This document shows positions 1 through 10,259 of a stretch of DNA of 64,000 bases, one piece after another. The DNA comes from Arenicola marina. Taxonomy: Eukaryota; Annelida; Polychaeta; Arenicolidae. Where the stretch lies: positions 25,273,708 through 25,337,707 of the forward strand of contig OZ025255.1 in assembly GCA_964019135.1 (NCBI GenBank). The letters run 5' to 3'. Below the pieces are notes generated by a model, which ran no database searches, was not told the DNA's origin, and saw only the letters and a list, made by a program, of their open reading frames with translations. The number at the start of each line of letters is the position of its first letter. Positions within the stretch are counted from its first letter, which is position 1. The position numbers and the translations under genes are program-made.

Positions 1-726
1 CCTATAGCCTCCACCTTATACCCCCCGTCCCCCTCTTTGCACCCCCCAACACCCACCCCCGCCCTCCTTCCCTTGCTCTAAATGCCCCTTGCTCACCCCA
101 CCAGAACAACTTAGAAACGCGTTGGTAGCTACGAGATGTCGCTTCGCTCTGACACCCTCGCCCATTACTGTCGGGACGCTTACTGCAGAAAGCCTGGCGC
201 AGCAAATTTACAGTTCACGGTCGAGCACATATCTTCATTAACAGCCGGGAACCCCGAGTTTTGTGGTCGCAGTTCTCGTGGGAGGTACCGAGAAGACAGA
301 TGAGAATAAGGGAGAGACGCCCGCTGTCGAGACACCGCATTGGACGATAAATCACATGGGTAGCTTTTCGGACGCAGCCGGGTGTATTTTGCGAGGAATT
401 CATCAAATATTTACAGACGATGAGCAAAAGAGGTGAAAATACTGATTGTAGCGTTGCATTGATTTACTGGCGCAATTTACCGGGTGCAAGTCCCGCTGGA
501 TCTTAATGCGAAACCACGGGTGAGCGATAAAGGGGCATTTTGGCCCCAGGCTAGGCGTACCCATCGATCTTGTGCTGGTAGTTCTCCTTTCAACCCCTAT
601 GTGGCGTGCTGCTGGGAAATGATGCAGAGACGACTAACTATGTAGGTACATGTATCTATAGGCATGGCGGAGCGGTCGGGGGGAATTGTGTGGTTGGACG
701 ATATTTCCAACCTGGCCAGACGTATC
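1..726. other. Gene-free sequence
   Basis: The first 80 bases are C-rich low complexity. The rest is unique DNA. The open stretches present are short, mostly lack an ATG and resemble nothing known. Confidence 0.6.
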
Positions 727-778
727 CACGTGACGTCATCACACGCATGCGTCTCCTAGGCAACGCGAAAAGAATTGG
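727..778. promoter_or_regulatory. E-box / CRE / X-box / inverted CCAAT cluster
   Basis: Within 52 bp lie CACGTG (727-732), a full palindromic CRE TGACGTCA (731-738), an RFX X-box-like GTCTCCTAGGCAAC (751-764) and ATTGG (774-778, CCAAT on the minus strand). The motifs are seen directly. RFX, CREB and NF-Y sites side by side form known promoter modules (for example X1-X2-Y of MHC class II genes), although the order here differs. The region is locally CpG-rich. No downstream coding exon is recognised, so promoter function is inference. Confidence 0.4.
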
Positions 779-1479
779 AGACGGACGCAAACATAATATT
801 ACTATAGTAAGCATCACATATTTGCGCAATACATTCCCGTTATAATTAACGTCGTGGTATACTCAGTGTTGTCAAGTTAATTTCGTAACTTATATCACCA
901 ATCGAAGAGATGAGTTGCTGACACAATTTCGCCCCGTGAAAACAAGCCGTCAAACTGCGATGCGTCTTTTTAAGTTATCCCGTCACCGGTTATGCTAAAT
1001 TATTCGTTGCTATTTTCTTCCAATACCGGAAGAGATAAGTGACAAATCACAAATGGTGCATTATGTGAATGCACCAAATTCAAAACTTCGCCGGGATGGT
1101 TATACCAGGATTAAAGTGCACTAGTGTGATTGTCTCGCACAATATCGCGGCTTATGCCAGATATCATCAATCAGATGACAAAAACATTATTACAAAAACT
1201 CGTCATTCCGAAGGTACTATTTCATTCCGAAGATAATATTTCGTCAATACGAACATAGAAACTCATCCTTCCTGAGGATTTTTAATTCCTATGGAATTGT
1301 CCTTCGTAAGGACTCAGGGCAGAGCAATAAGACATGGATAAACATCATGCCACTCGCTCCTTCGTGCTTGGTGAAGAGTTGTCCCGATCTGTTACATAGA
1401 CCAGTAACGCAGTTGTACACAGTCAGGTCTGTCATTTTCAAAGTCGTGGCTATCTGATTATAGGCGAATGTTTTTTAAA
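779..1479. other. Gene-free unique sequence
   Basis: AT-rich DNA with no coding character on either strand. Near 1201-1330 there are weakly repeated TCATTCCGAAG/CTCATCCTTCC-like phrases, too degenerate to call an array. Confidence 0.55.
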
Positions 1480-1996
1480 GTTGCATGTCTAGCTCTTTCC
1501 CGCCAAAACTAAAGAGGTCAAAATACAAATAAGAATCAGTCCTTGAATCATTTCAGATATCTGTTGTCTATACTCCACCCATGCCAGACTGCCAAATAGT
1601 GTCTCTTAGCCTTGCCCCGTGATATTAATTTACCACAAGTTTTCATTTTAGGGGTAACGTCATCAGTTTGTGTGCGCGGTATGTGGCAGGAGGCGGGGGG
1701 GGGGGTGCAGGAAAATTTTGACTATCGTTCGAAAGGTGGGGAGAGGGGTGAGTCAGTATCAGGTACTGGGGCACTGACTCATCAGTTTGTGTGCTTCGCG
1801 AAGCTTTGGTATAAGTAGCAGTGCTGCGACAGAGTTCTGTGGTGTTGCGTGATAGACACGTTTGCCACAATTTAGCCGAAACGGCGATGTTTATCAGGTT
1901 TCTGAATTTATAGAATGAAACAATCGAGTTTTCTGCAAATTTTGATATACATTTCGCTGGGGCTTAGTTTTGGCGGGAAAGAACTCGACATGCAAT
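1480..1996. mobile_element. Foldback / terminal-inverted-repeat element (MITE-like)
   Basis: The left arm 1480-1512 and right arm 1964-1996 are reverse complements at 30 of 33 positions, centred on TTTCCCGCCAAAACTAA. Weaker similarity runs outward for about 20 bp more on each side. The 450-bp interior has no coding capacity. It carries two TRE/AP-1 sites in inverted orientation (TGAGTCA 1749-1755, TGACTCA 1775-1781) and a repeated ATCAGTTTGTGTGC phrase (near 1659 and 1780). No clear target-site duplication was found. A non-autonomous DNA transposon is the likeliest reading; the family is not known. Confidence 0.5.
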
Positions 1997-3180
1997 TTTA
2001 ATACAAATGTTTAAAGATATTTCATCGACCCTATTATCAGAGATATATGTTGCAAGCGGCCGGATGCTGTGTTGTACTTACCACTGACGGTCGGCTAGTA
2101 GTGACCACCACGTGGTAAAGTATGCATCATGCACACGTCTCCGGAAGCCAACATTCAGCGCCCCCCCCCCACCCCGACACCCCCCTTCCAGGTTATCCGC
2201 CGATGCAGGCGAGATGATAAGCTTTGTCAGGTAATGGCGTTTTTATCTTCCTACACGGTGACGGGATTCTGCTAAACATAATTCATAAACGAGGAGGATG
2301 CAACTTTTGGTGCCGTGATTGTGTTTGTCGTTACTTTGTCATTTAAACTTCTGGTGTTTCGGTCTTTAGACGGCAGGAATGACAAGGTGCGTGTCCGGGA
2401 CTCAAGGCCCTCGTCCGCTCCAGATCGGAAACACCCACCTGATCAAACCCGCCCCCACCCCCCCTTCCTCCCGCATTCACCCTCCTCTCCCCGTCGCACA
2501 TCTACTGTATCCGCCTCTGAAATGCAGAAATGATTGGGTCCGGTATCAGCGCCTGATAAAATTTAGCTTCTCAGACAAACATTTGTGGTCCAAATTATGC
2601 ACATAATCTGTCGCTTGGAATTCAGCTGAGTCATCACAAATAAATGGCGCATCACGTGCATTTCTGCCGCTCTGGTTTGGACGGTTATTTCAAATGATGC
2701 AATTTTGCTGTAATCGACCGCAATAATAAAATCCTGTCCAGATAACGAATAGTTGCATCTGCATGCTGGGCAGGAGCGGGGCAGGGGGGAGGGGGGAGGG
2801 GCGGACCCATGAGAGTCGGAGGAGTGGGGAAGTGGGGAGGAGGCGCTATGGGGCAGAGCTCCGGGCGCTTTGGGTGGAGGGGTCGAGGCGGGTCGGGGAC
2901 TGGGGGTGAGGGTGCGGTATGGTCGGGCGGGCGGGCTGGTCTCACCCCGGGCGCCGCGGGTGGCACCCTTCCATGTAGCCCCAGGGTCCCCATCCACACT
3001 CCGCCCCCCCCCTCCCCCTCCCATCCCTCCGTCCCGCCCTAGCACCAGCGCTCCCGGGGGTGATATATAGTTTGTCTCTCTGATCAAGAGCCAAGCATTA
3101 TTTGTCAGCGGCTAACTAACAGTAAGTGAAAATTATGGCTGCGTATCGTGACACGTGTCAATTTATAGGAGCCCAGATCG
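1997..3180. other. Gene-free region with C-rich and G-rich low complexity
   Basis: C-rich patches at 2160-2190 and 2440-2500, then a G-rich block at 2770-2960 that flips to C-rich at 2995-3045. Proline- and glycine-rich frames here are low-complexity by-products. A 12-bp palindrome TGACACGTGTCA with an E-box centre sits at 3149-3160. Confidence 0.55.
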
Positions 3181-3960
3181 GTCGTGGTTGGGACAGGCGT
3201 GGCGAGTGTGGGGAAGGGGGTGGGGGGCGTGGGTAGGGGGGGGGGAGGCGGCGTGGAAGGAAAGGGAAGGAAGGTGGGTTGGTGGTGGGAAAGGGTGACA
3301 GGGAAGGGTGGTGGGTGGAGAAGGGGAGAGGGGGAGGGCCGCGGGAATGGGGAGGGGTGGCAGAGAAGGGGAGGGGGGGGGAGGTGGGTGGAAATGGTGA
3401 CGGGGAAGGGTGGTGAGTGGGGAAGGGGGGGGGGAGGGTCGGGTTGCTGTTCTCTCCAACAGCTGCCGAGGTGCCCCCAGCCGCCCCGGGGGGTTGGGGT
3501 TGAGGACTGATAGGGCCCTCCTGACTCCTGCAGGGGTCACCGGGCTGCCTCTTCCACCCGATGAGACGGGGCAAGGAGGGGACGGAGGAAAGGTGGGGCG
3601 GCGGGGGGGTCGAGTGATCGAATGGGGGAGAGAGGGGAGGGGTGGCAATAGGAGCATATGGGGTCATGGGGGGAAGGAGAGGGTGAGTGGGTAGGTGGAG
3701 GGGGGGGGGGGGTGCGTGGTATCTGACGTGTTGTTTCATGGCGACAGGGAGGATCAAGCAGGCAACACAAAGAAAGACACTTTCCCCGCCCACCCTGCCT
3801 ACCCTACCCATGATGCTTGCTCAATTTACTCGATCCCTCGCCACCCAGCCCCGCCCCTACACCCCCCCACTACCACCACAGTGGACGGGCCCGCCCCTAC
3901 ACCCCCCCCCACACACACCCACACCACCACGACAGTGTCCACGCCCCCTCGTCTAACTAA
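3181..3960. repeat. G-rich block (+ strand) followed by C-rich block
   Basis: 3184-3720 is overwhelmingly runs of three or more G separated by one to five bases (GGGTGG, GGGAAGG type) on the plus strand. This would permit many G-quadruplexes. From about 3780 to 3950 the plus strand becomes C-rich with CCACC phrases. No gene is seen; the long proline frames on the minus strand reflect composition. Confidence 0.7.
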
Positions 3961-4924
3961 CATATTGTTCATAGGTCTGTCCATATTTTCTTGTGGGCTG
4001 GAAAAAAATAGGTTTCACATAAGATCTCGTCGAAAGAAATTTGCCATAACATGTACATTATAAAAGAGCAGAGTGGGAGGTGTGAGGGTGACGGCGGAGG
4101 GGGCCGAGGTAGGGACCCATGTGCCCCACCATGAAATTATGAAACAATTGTTGAGGCATAAAAAAAAACCAAAAGAAATGGCGCCAAACCGATGGCCAGT
4201 TTCGACCGACCACTCTCAACACACATCTGTCACCGGTGAATATAAATAAATCAGTGCGCAGAGGAGGTTTGTGAGGGGGGGGGGGGGGGGTTAAAAAGGG
4301 TTAATATTTGCACTACACTAAAGCGATTCTCTTCCACGGAAATAAAACAAAGATGAAAAAAAGCGTCCCACGGAGAGATATACGTAGCAATTTGACGCCA
4401 TCATCACGTGATTCAGTGTTTATCGGCACGTGGAGCTAATAATAAAGGCCTGGGGGCTGTTGGTTTATTGCTAACGATTGGACCATACTCGTCATTTACT
4501 CTGTGCCGGATCTGTGTCGCTGGGCAGCATATGCTGAACATGTAGAATTTATTATCGTCTCATATATATATGTATATATATATATATATTTAGATGTGTG
4601 GAGTAATTGTAGCACGTTGTATTACTGGTCGATACACTTTGTCGATGCCTTTGGAAGCACACAGAAATAAAAGAGCGTGGGATTAATAGAAATGGTGGTG
4701 TTAACCGGTCGGGAAATGCATTCATTTAGGCCCTATTGTTAGGTGCTAAATATCTAGAAGCAGATTAATAATAAATACAACTGGTGCATTTACTGGTGAA
4801 AATTAGTTAATTTTATCGGGGTGTCATTTTGGTGAATTTTGGGGGGAAACACACATTCCGGCGTGTACTGGTGTTATAAACGCATCCCGCCTGCTTAAAA
4901 CAGTGACTTACGGCTGTGAGTAAC
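3961..4924. other. Gene-free region with homopolymer and TA microsatellite
   Basis: A G run of about 16 lies near 4277 and an alternating TA tract at 4561-4590. The rest is AT-rich unique DNA without coding signal. Confidence 0.6.
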
Positions 4925-5302
4925 AGTAGCGGATCTAGGGGGGGGGGGTTAGGGGGTTCCACCCCCCCCCCCCCTTGGGAGCCAGAACATACAACATACA
5001 TGTTAACATACATGTTAAAGTCCCAAGTCTTTAGAGAGCAACCCCACCTTTGGTAACCTGAACATACACTAGTAAAATTCGGGTTCTGTAAGCCCCCCCC
5101 CCCCCCGGTCCGCATATTTTCAGAGAGCAACAGCCCCATGGTTGGGAACCTGAACATACACTGTTAAAGTCGGCTTCTCCGAGCAGGCCCTGCCCCCCAC
5201 CCCCCCCCCCCCCCGGTCGCAAGTTTTTCGGAGCGCACACTCCTCGGTTGGAAGTTTCAGAGAGCAGCCCCCCCCCCTTGGCAAATTCCTAGATCCGCCC
5301 CT
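4925..5302. mobile_element. MITE-like element with GGATCTAGG termini
   Basis: The left end AGTAGCGGATCTAGG (4925-4939) and right end CCTAGATCCGCCCCT (5288-5302) are inverted repeats matching at 13 of 15 positions. They are flanked by a perfect 7-bp direct repeat GAGTAAC (4918-4924 and 5303-5309), as expected for a target-site duplication. The interior consists of two or three imperfect internal units (from about 5032 and 5121), each with AGAGAGCAA, an AACATACACT phrase and a long C tract. No transposase is encoded. Non-autonomous DNA transposon is inferred; the 7-8 bp duplication would suit hAT-like elements. Confidence 0.7.
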
Positions 5303-5518
5303 GAGTAACTGCACAGTATATATATATATACGTATATCTGCTCGTTAAGTCGTATAATGTGGCTTCACAAGCTCTGAACTCCGCTAAAGGTGCGCTCTAT
5401 TAAAATCTTTAAAAGCGACCACAGCAAACACAAAACGGCTGTGTGCACTTGGGTTACAGTTTTATGTTCAGTGCGAAGGAAAATGGTTGTTTCCATTTCT
5501 TGGGTTATTCTGGTAAGT

Positions 5519-5914
5519 AGTAGGCGGATCTAGGAATTAAAACGGAGAGGTGGGGTTGTGATCGGGGTGGGGGGGGCGGGTCTATCTGCTCTCTTAAACT
5601 TGCGACCGGGGCGGGAGGTAAAAATGTCCGCAGGTTTCCACCAAAGTTTGTACGACCAGGTGTAAAGGCGGGGGGGGGGGGCAGGCTTGACCTATAAAGG
5701 CTCAAATGGCCTTGAATTTGCTTGTAATAACGGCATTTCCCTCATTGACAAAAAATTCTACTTAAGAGTCCTTAACATCCCCTTGCTTCAGAGGGGGGAT
5801 TACTTCGATGTATTTCGTCGGAAAACCGACTTTTGCAGTGTATGCTCAAGTGCCCAAGTGTGGGAGGGGGGGGTGCAACCCCCCAAACCGCCCCCCCCCC
5901 CTAGATCTGCTCCT
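5519..5914. mobile_element. Second element of the GGATCTAGG family
   Basis: Begins AGTAGGCGGATCTAGG and ends CCTAGATCTGCTCCT, the same terminal pattern as the copy at 4925-5302. It has a C/G-tract interior and a related phrase near the right end (GTGTATGCTCAAGTGCCC). No clean flanking duplication is visible. The copy is diverged, and its middle (5690-5800) looks like unrelated AT-rich sequence. Confidence 0.5.
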
Positions 5915-7860
5915 GCCTATGTTTTCAGTTAAACCGCATTACTGTATAGAATGCACTTTTAAATATTGCAGTCAAATAACTTGTCCGCCACCAATATTAA
6001 TTCGCACTAATTTATTTCAAGCACCCAAACCTGAATTGTTTATAAAACTGCGAGAAAATAGCAGATATTGCGGGTAGGTCAAAACAGAATCATCTCTCGT
6101 TTCATTCTAGATATAAGTTTTATCAACGAAAAAATGATATTATTGTTCAGTCTATTCACCATTGAATTTTTTTCACGTTAGCCAAGCGCTTGATGCAATA
6201 ATAAACACATCCGAGATTACAAGGTTTTATTTTGCAGGTGTACATTTATTACAGAGATTATGATTACATATTATTGTAAAGGTTATTAATTATGAAGTGA
6301 AAATATTAAAACCATCGCTTTATTTGGGGGATATTTTGACGTCAAATGAAAAAGGGGACACACGGCGTTTACTGCTTTAATGGTAGTGTGACGCGGATAT
6401 ATTGCCCCTGTTCTCCAGTTCAGCGAGCGTTGCCTGTCCGAGCGGTGTCCGCTCTGCGGAGTGCGCGAGCGGGGTGGGGTTGTGTAGGAGTTGGGGAGTG
6501 ACCGGCAGAGAGAACAGTTGTGTATATTAAAAGGAAGAATTAAGATCATAGAGACCGCTGCCTGGTGTGTTGTGGATTTGCCCAGAAGACCGCACTAGAT
6601 AGACCGACAATAACGTTGCAGCAGTAGATACACGATCGCTTTATTGTACGTCCATGCCGTCATCCACAGGCTGATCCAAGAGAATAATAATATGCCTTAA
6701 ATGTAGAATGTTTGAAAGAGTTAAGAGTTAGCATAGTAACGGTACATATTTAACGCCCTTAATGTACATGGACCCGGGGAGGGCTGGGTGGGGGGGGGGG
6801 GGGGGAGGTTCCTTTCCTATGTTAGTGCGAACCGTAGTTTGAGCATAGCTCACATATTATTCACGCCCAACATTTTAGTGTAATTTAATGGACGTCATGG
6901 GGCCTAACGTGTGTACCTGACGTGCGAGCCCGAAGACTACATGGCCCTTCCATGTCCGTAAATATGTTTTTAATAAACAGAATAAAATAATTATAATTAT
7001 CGGCTTTATTATCGCCAAGGGTCCTCCCTCAGTCTCCTTTCTATAAGCACCTGGTCCGCCACAGGGCGGCAGCACTGAGGTGTTCAACCGCTCCACAGTT
7101 ATTGGCACTTCACCTGTCGAATACTGTTTACCCGAGACGTAATCATATAAATAAATAATTAAAGAGTTAATAATTATACACAACAATTATTTTTTCAGTG
7201 GAGGAGAAAATACATCAGAAGAAACGCCGCTAGTCATCAAAATAATGGTGTAAATTATTCGAAAAGTAAATGCAACGATCGGAGAATTATCGCAGGGATG
7301 AGGTCATAAACAAAACAAAGGATCAAATGGAGAGTGTATGAATTATGAATATCTCGCTGTGTTTCTCTAAGTGGGCGGAGAATGCTGGCGTTCTGAACCA
7401 CGGTAAGTAGGTCATTTATATTGGATAGAATCACGTATTGAGATTACCCTAACGACGAGCGACCTTTTAGCTGTGAAGAGGAAGTGGTTTTGCCCGCCGG
7501 GAAGTTACCCTCACTTCACGCCGGCCGCGCCATCAATGTTAATAGGCAAGGACCCAGGTCTCATCAGTGAAACAGGGAACCAGGCAGGGACCCTGGGAAA
7601 AATGCTTCCGGTCTTCTCCGGAGAATGGTTGAACAAATAGGTTTGCACTCTCTCGCGCCTTGCATTGCCGACGTCGGCCGCCTGGGGGCACTGCAACAGG
7701 CCACGGCGTGCCGCCGGCGCCCTGAGAGCAGACGGCTACTATACGGAGGGACGCCTGCTCCACGGAAGGTCGTCATGCCCTCGTCGCGGTAGTTGTTTGC
7801 GTTATCAATAATTGATTGTTTCAATATTTGCGGTGATGAGGTGATGAGGCCCAGCTGCAC
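5915..7860. other. Gene-free unique sequence
   Basis: AT-rich unique DNA. A full CRE TGACGTCA sits at 6337-6344 and a G run near 6790-6806. No recognised protein, tRNA or repeat. Frames of 60-100 codons are present but lack family resemblance. Confidence 0.55.
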
Positions 7861-8287
7861 GTCGACTGCTTGGGTGGAAGCTTCCCCTCGCCCCCCTCCC
7901 GCCCTCGTCCTCCCTCAAGCTACACTCCGTCAAGCTCCCGTCCCTCACACCCCCTCCCCCTAGCCCCCCCCCCTTCCCCCTAGCCCCCCCCCCTCCCCCT
8001 TGTCCCTCCAATCAGTCCGACAAGCGTGTATCCAGTACCAACTGACATCATGTACAGGGTCAGAGCGTGTGTGGGTAATGGGTTGGGGGGGGGGGGAGTG
8101 CGTCATTAGGGTACAAATCAGATATATCTCTATACGGTAGGAGATCAAAATCGATGCCCTCCCCCCCCCCCTCCCGACCCCCGCATCCCGAATTGCTACT
8201 GGCCCTTCAATCGATTCTGTAGTCAGTCAATATTTCGTCATATCTAGCAAGGCCAGAACAACTTGTTTGTTTAGGTCTAGCATCACC
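7861..8287. other. C-rich low-complexity stretch before the 15-bp array
   Basis: Runs of C with CCCTCCCCCT phrases at 7885-8005 and 8155-8180. A phrase TAGCCCCCCCCC occurs twice near 7961 and 7981. No gene is seen. Confidence 0.6.
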
Positions 8288-9394
8288 TAGCCTGGCACCC
8301 CATAGCCTGGCACCCCATAGCCTGGCACCCCATAGCCTGGCACCCCATAGCCTGGCGCCCCATAGCCTGGCACCCCATAGCCTGGCACCACATAGCCTGT
8401 CAACCCATAGCCTGTCACCCCATAGCTTGGCACCACATAGCCCGGCACCCCATAGCCTGGCACCCAACAGGCTGGCACCCCATAGCCTGTCAACTCATAG
8501 CCTGTCACCCCATAGCCTGACACCCCATAGCCTGGCACCCCATAGCCTGGCACCCAACAGGCTGGCACCCCATAGCCTGTCAACCCATAGCCTGGCACCC
8601 CATAGCCTGGCACCCAACAGGCTGGCACCCCATAGCCTGTCAACTCATAGCCTGTCACGCCATAGCCTGACACCCCATAGCCTGGCACCCCATAGCCTGG
8701 CACCCCATAGCCTGGCACCCCATAGCCTGGCACCCCATAGCCTGGCACCCCATAGCCTGGCACCCCATAGCCTGACACCCCAGAGCCTGACACCTCATAG
8801 CCTGACAGCCAATAGCCTGACACCACATAGCCTGGCACCACATAGCCTGGCACCCAACAGGCTGGCACCCCATAGCCTGTCAACCCATAGCCTGTCACCC
8901 CATAGCCTGGCACCCCATAGCCTGGCACGCCATAGCCTGACACCCCATAGCCTGGCACCCCATAGCCTGACACCCCAGAGCCTGACACCTCATAGCCTGA
9001 CAGCCAATAGCCTGGCACCACATAGCCTGGCACCACATAGCCTGGCACCCCATAGCCTGGCACCCCATAGCCTGACACCCCAGAGCCTGACACCTCATAG
9101 CCTGACAGCCAATAGCCTGACACCACATAGCCTGGCACCACATAGCCTGGCACCCAACAGGCTGGCACCCCATAGCCTGTCAACCCATAGCCTGTCACCC
9201 CATAGCCTGGCACCCCATAGCCTGGCACGCCATAGCCTGACACCCCATAGCCTGGCACCCCATAGCCTGACACCCCAGAGCCTGACACCTCATAGCCTGA
9301 CAGCCAATAGCCTGGCACCACATAGCCTGGCACCACATAGCCTGGCACCACATAGCCTGGCACCACATAGCCTGGCCACATAGCCTGGCACCCT
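8288..9394. repeat. Minisatellite, 15-bp unit, about 74 copies
   Basis: Tandem CCTGGCACCCCATAG with substitutions (GG/GT/GA after CCT, CACCCAACAGG variants). The period is a multiple of three, so the minus strand reads as a VPGYG-type pentapeptide repeat for about 364 codons. Unit variants change amino acids freely, which argues against coding. A 300-bp higher-order repeat (20 units) is present: about 8761-9048 recurs nearly exactly at 9061-9348. Confidence 0.95.
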
Positions 9395-9957
9395 GTAGCG
9401 GTCGGCCTAACGACTCCCTTACAAGCGAATAGGACATATATATATTGCCGGCATTATGAGTAGCGTCAGGTAGTGAATACACCGACATGTATTGCACATG
9501 AGGGTAAAGTGAGACACCTAGGACCCAACCTCGTCTCACCCCACGCCATACCACCCCATTTAATCCCACCCATCCCCAAGGCACCCCAACCCCATGCCAC
9601 CCCCATGCCCTCCACCCCCCCCCTCCCCCCCCCACGCCCGCCCGTTCCACTTTGTGACAGCGATGGTGGCCAGCACAATAGGCCGCCCCCTATTAGCGCG
9701 TGCTCCCAGCCAGGGCAAACGAGATATGATCATTAGTCGTGTATCGCGGCAATCTTGTGTATATTGCATCTCTGGAAGAATGGTCCAGATTAACCAACAA
9801 AAGTTGCCCCTCCCCGCCACTCCCCTCCTAACACACATACAATCCCCAGACCATGTAGCCCCCCCCCTCCCTACCCCGCCAGCGCCCGCTCCCCCCCTCC
9901 TCCTCTCCTCCCACACACTCACGCACGACGACACCCACGGTGAGGCCCTGACGGAGG
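9395..9957. other. C-rich gene-free stretch
   Basis: Plus-strand C-rich segments at 9535-9650 and 9805-9930 with CCACCCC phrases. No coding signal beyond proline-rich low complexity. Confidence 0.55.
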
Positions 9958-10190
9958 TATTAGACCGATCCATACTCCGACAGTAAGCCCCGCCCACGCT
10001 TGAGTCCTTTTTCCTCAATTGTGAGTATGAAATTGACAATCATAGCTGATGGCGGGTACAAGTGAAAAGAACCCATCTCTGAAACTGACCACAAATTGAC
10101 AAGCCGTTTTGTTTGTCCGACTTGTTTGTCGGACATAACGCACGTGGAAGACCTTTTTCAACCACACGATTGGATAAAAGCTACAGTGAC
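9958..10190 (-). repeat. Dispersed repeat, copy A (inverted relative to 15983-16214)
   Basis: The reverse complement of this segment matches 15983-16214 along its whole length. The shared features include the CCACGTGCGTTATGTC phrase, a doubled GTCGGACAAACA-type phrase, TCAGTTTCAGAGAT and GGACTCAAGCG. Substitutions and small indels are scattered. Both copies end near a GGATCGGTCTA motif. No coding capacity; family unknown. A full CRE TGACGTCA overlaps its edge (10187-10194), next to CTGATTGGCTG, an inverted CCAAT. Confidence 0.75.
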
Positions 10191-10259
10191 GTCAGACTCG
10201 TAAACGCCGCTGATTGGCTGCAGAGAGTGGCTCGAACCGGTTAATTGCAGTTTGGATAC

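Noticed and set aside
3158-3811. 217-residue proline-rich protein
   Set aside because: C-rich composition on the minus strand explains it; no domain and no silent-site evidence.
8287-9381. Elastin-like VPGYG repeat protein of about 364 residues
   Set aside because: Unit variants change residues freely (Gly/Val, Pro/Ser) with no silent-site bias; several frames on both strands are open.
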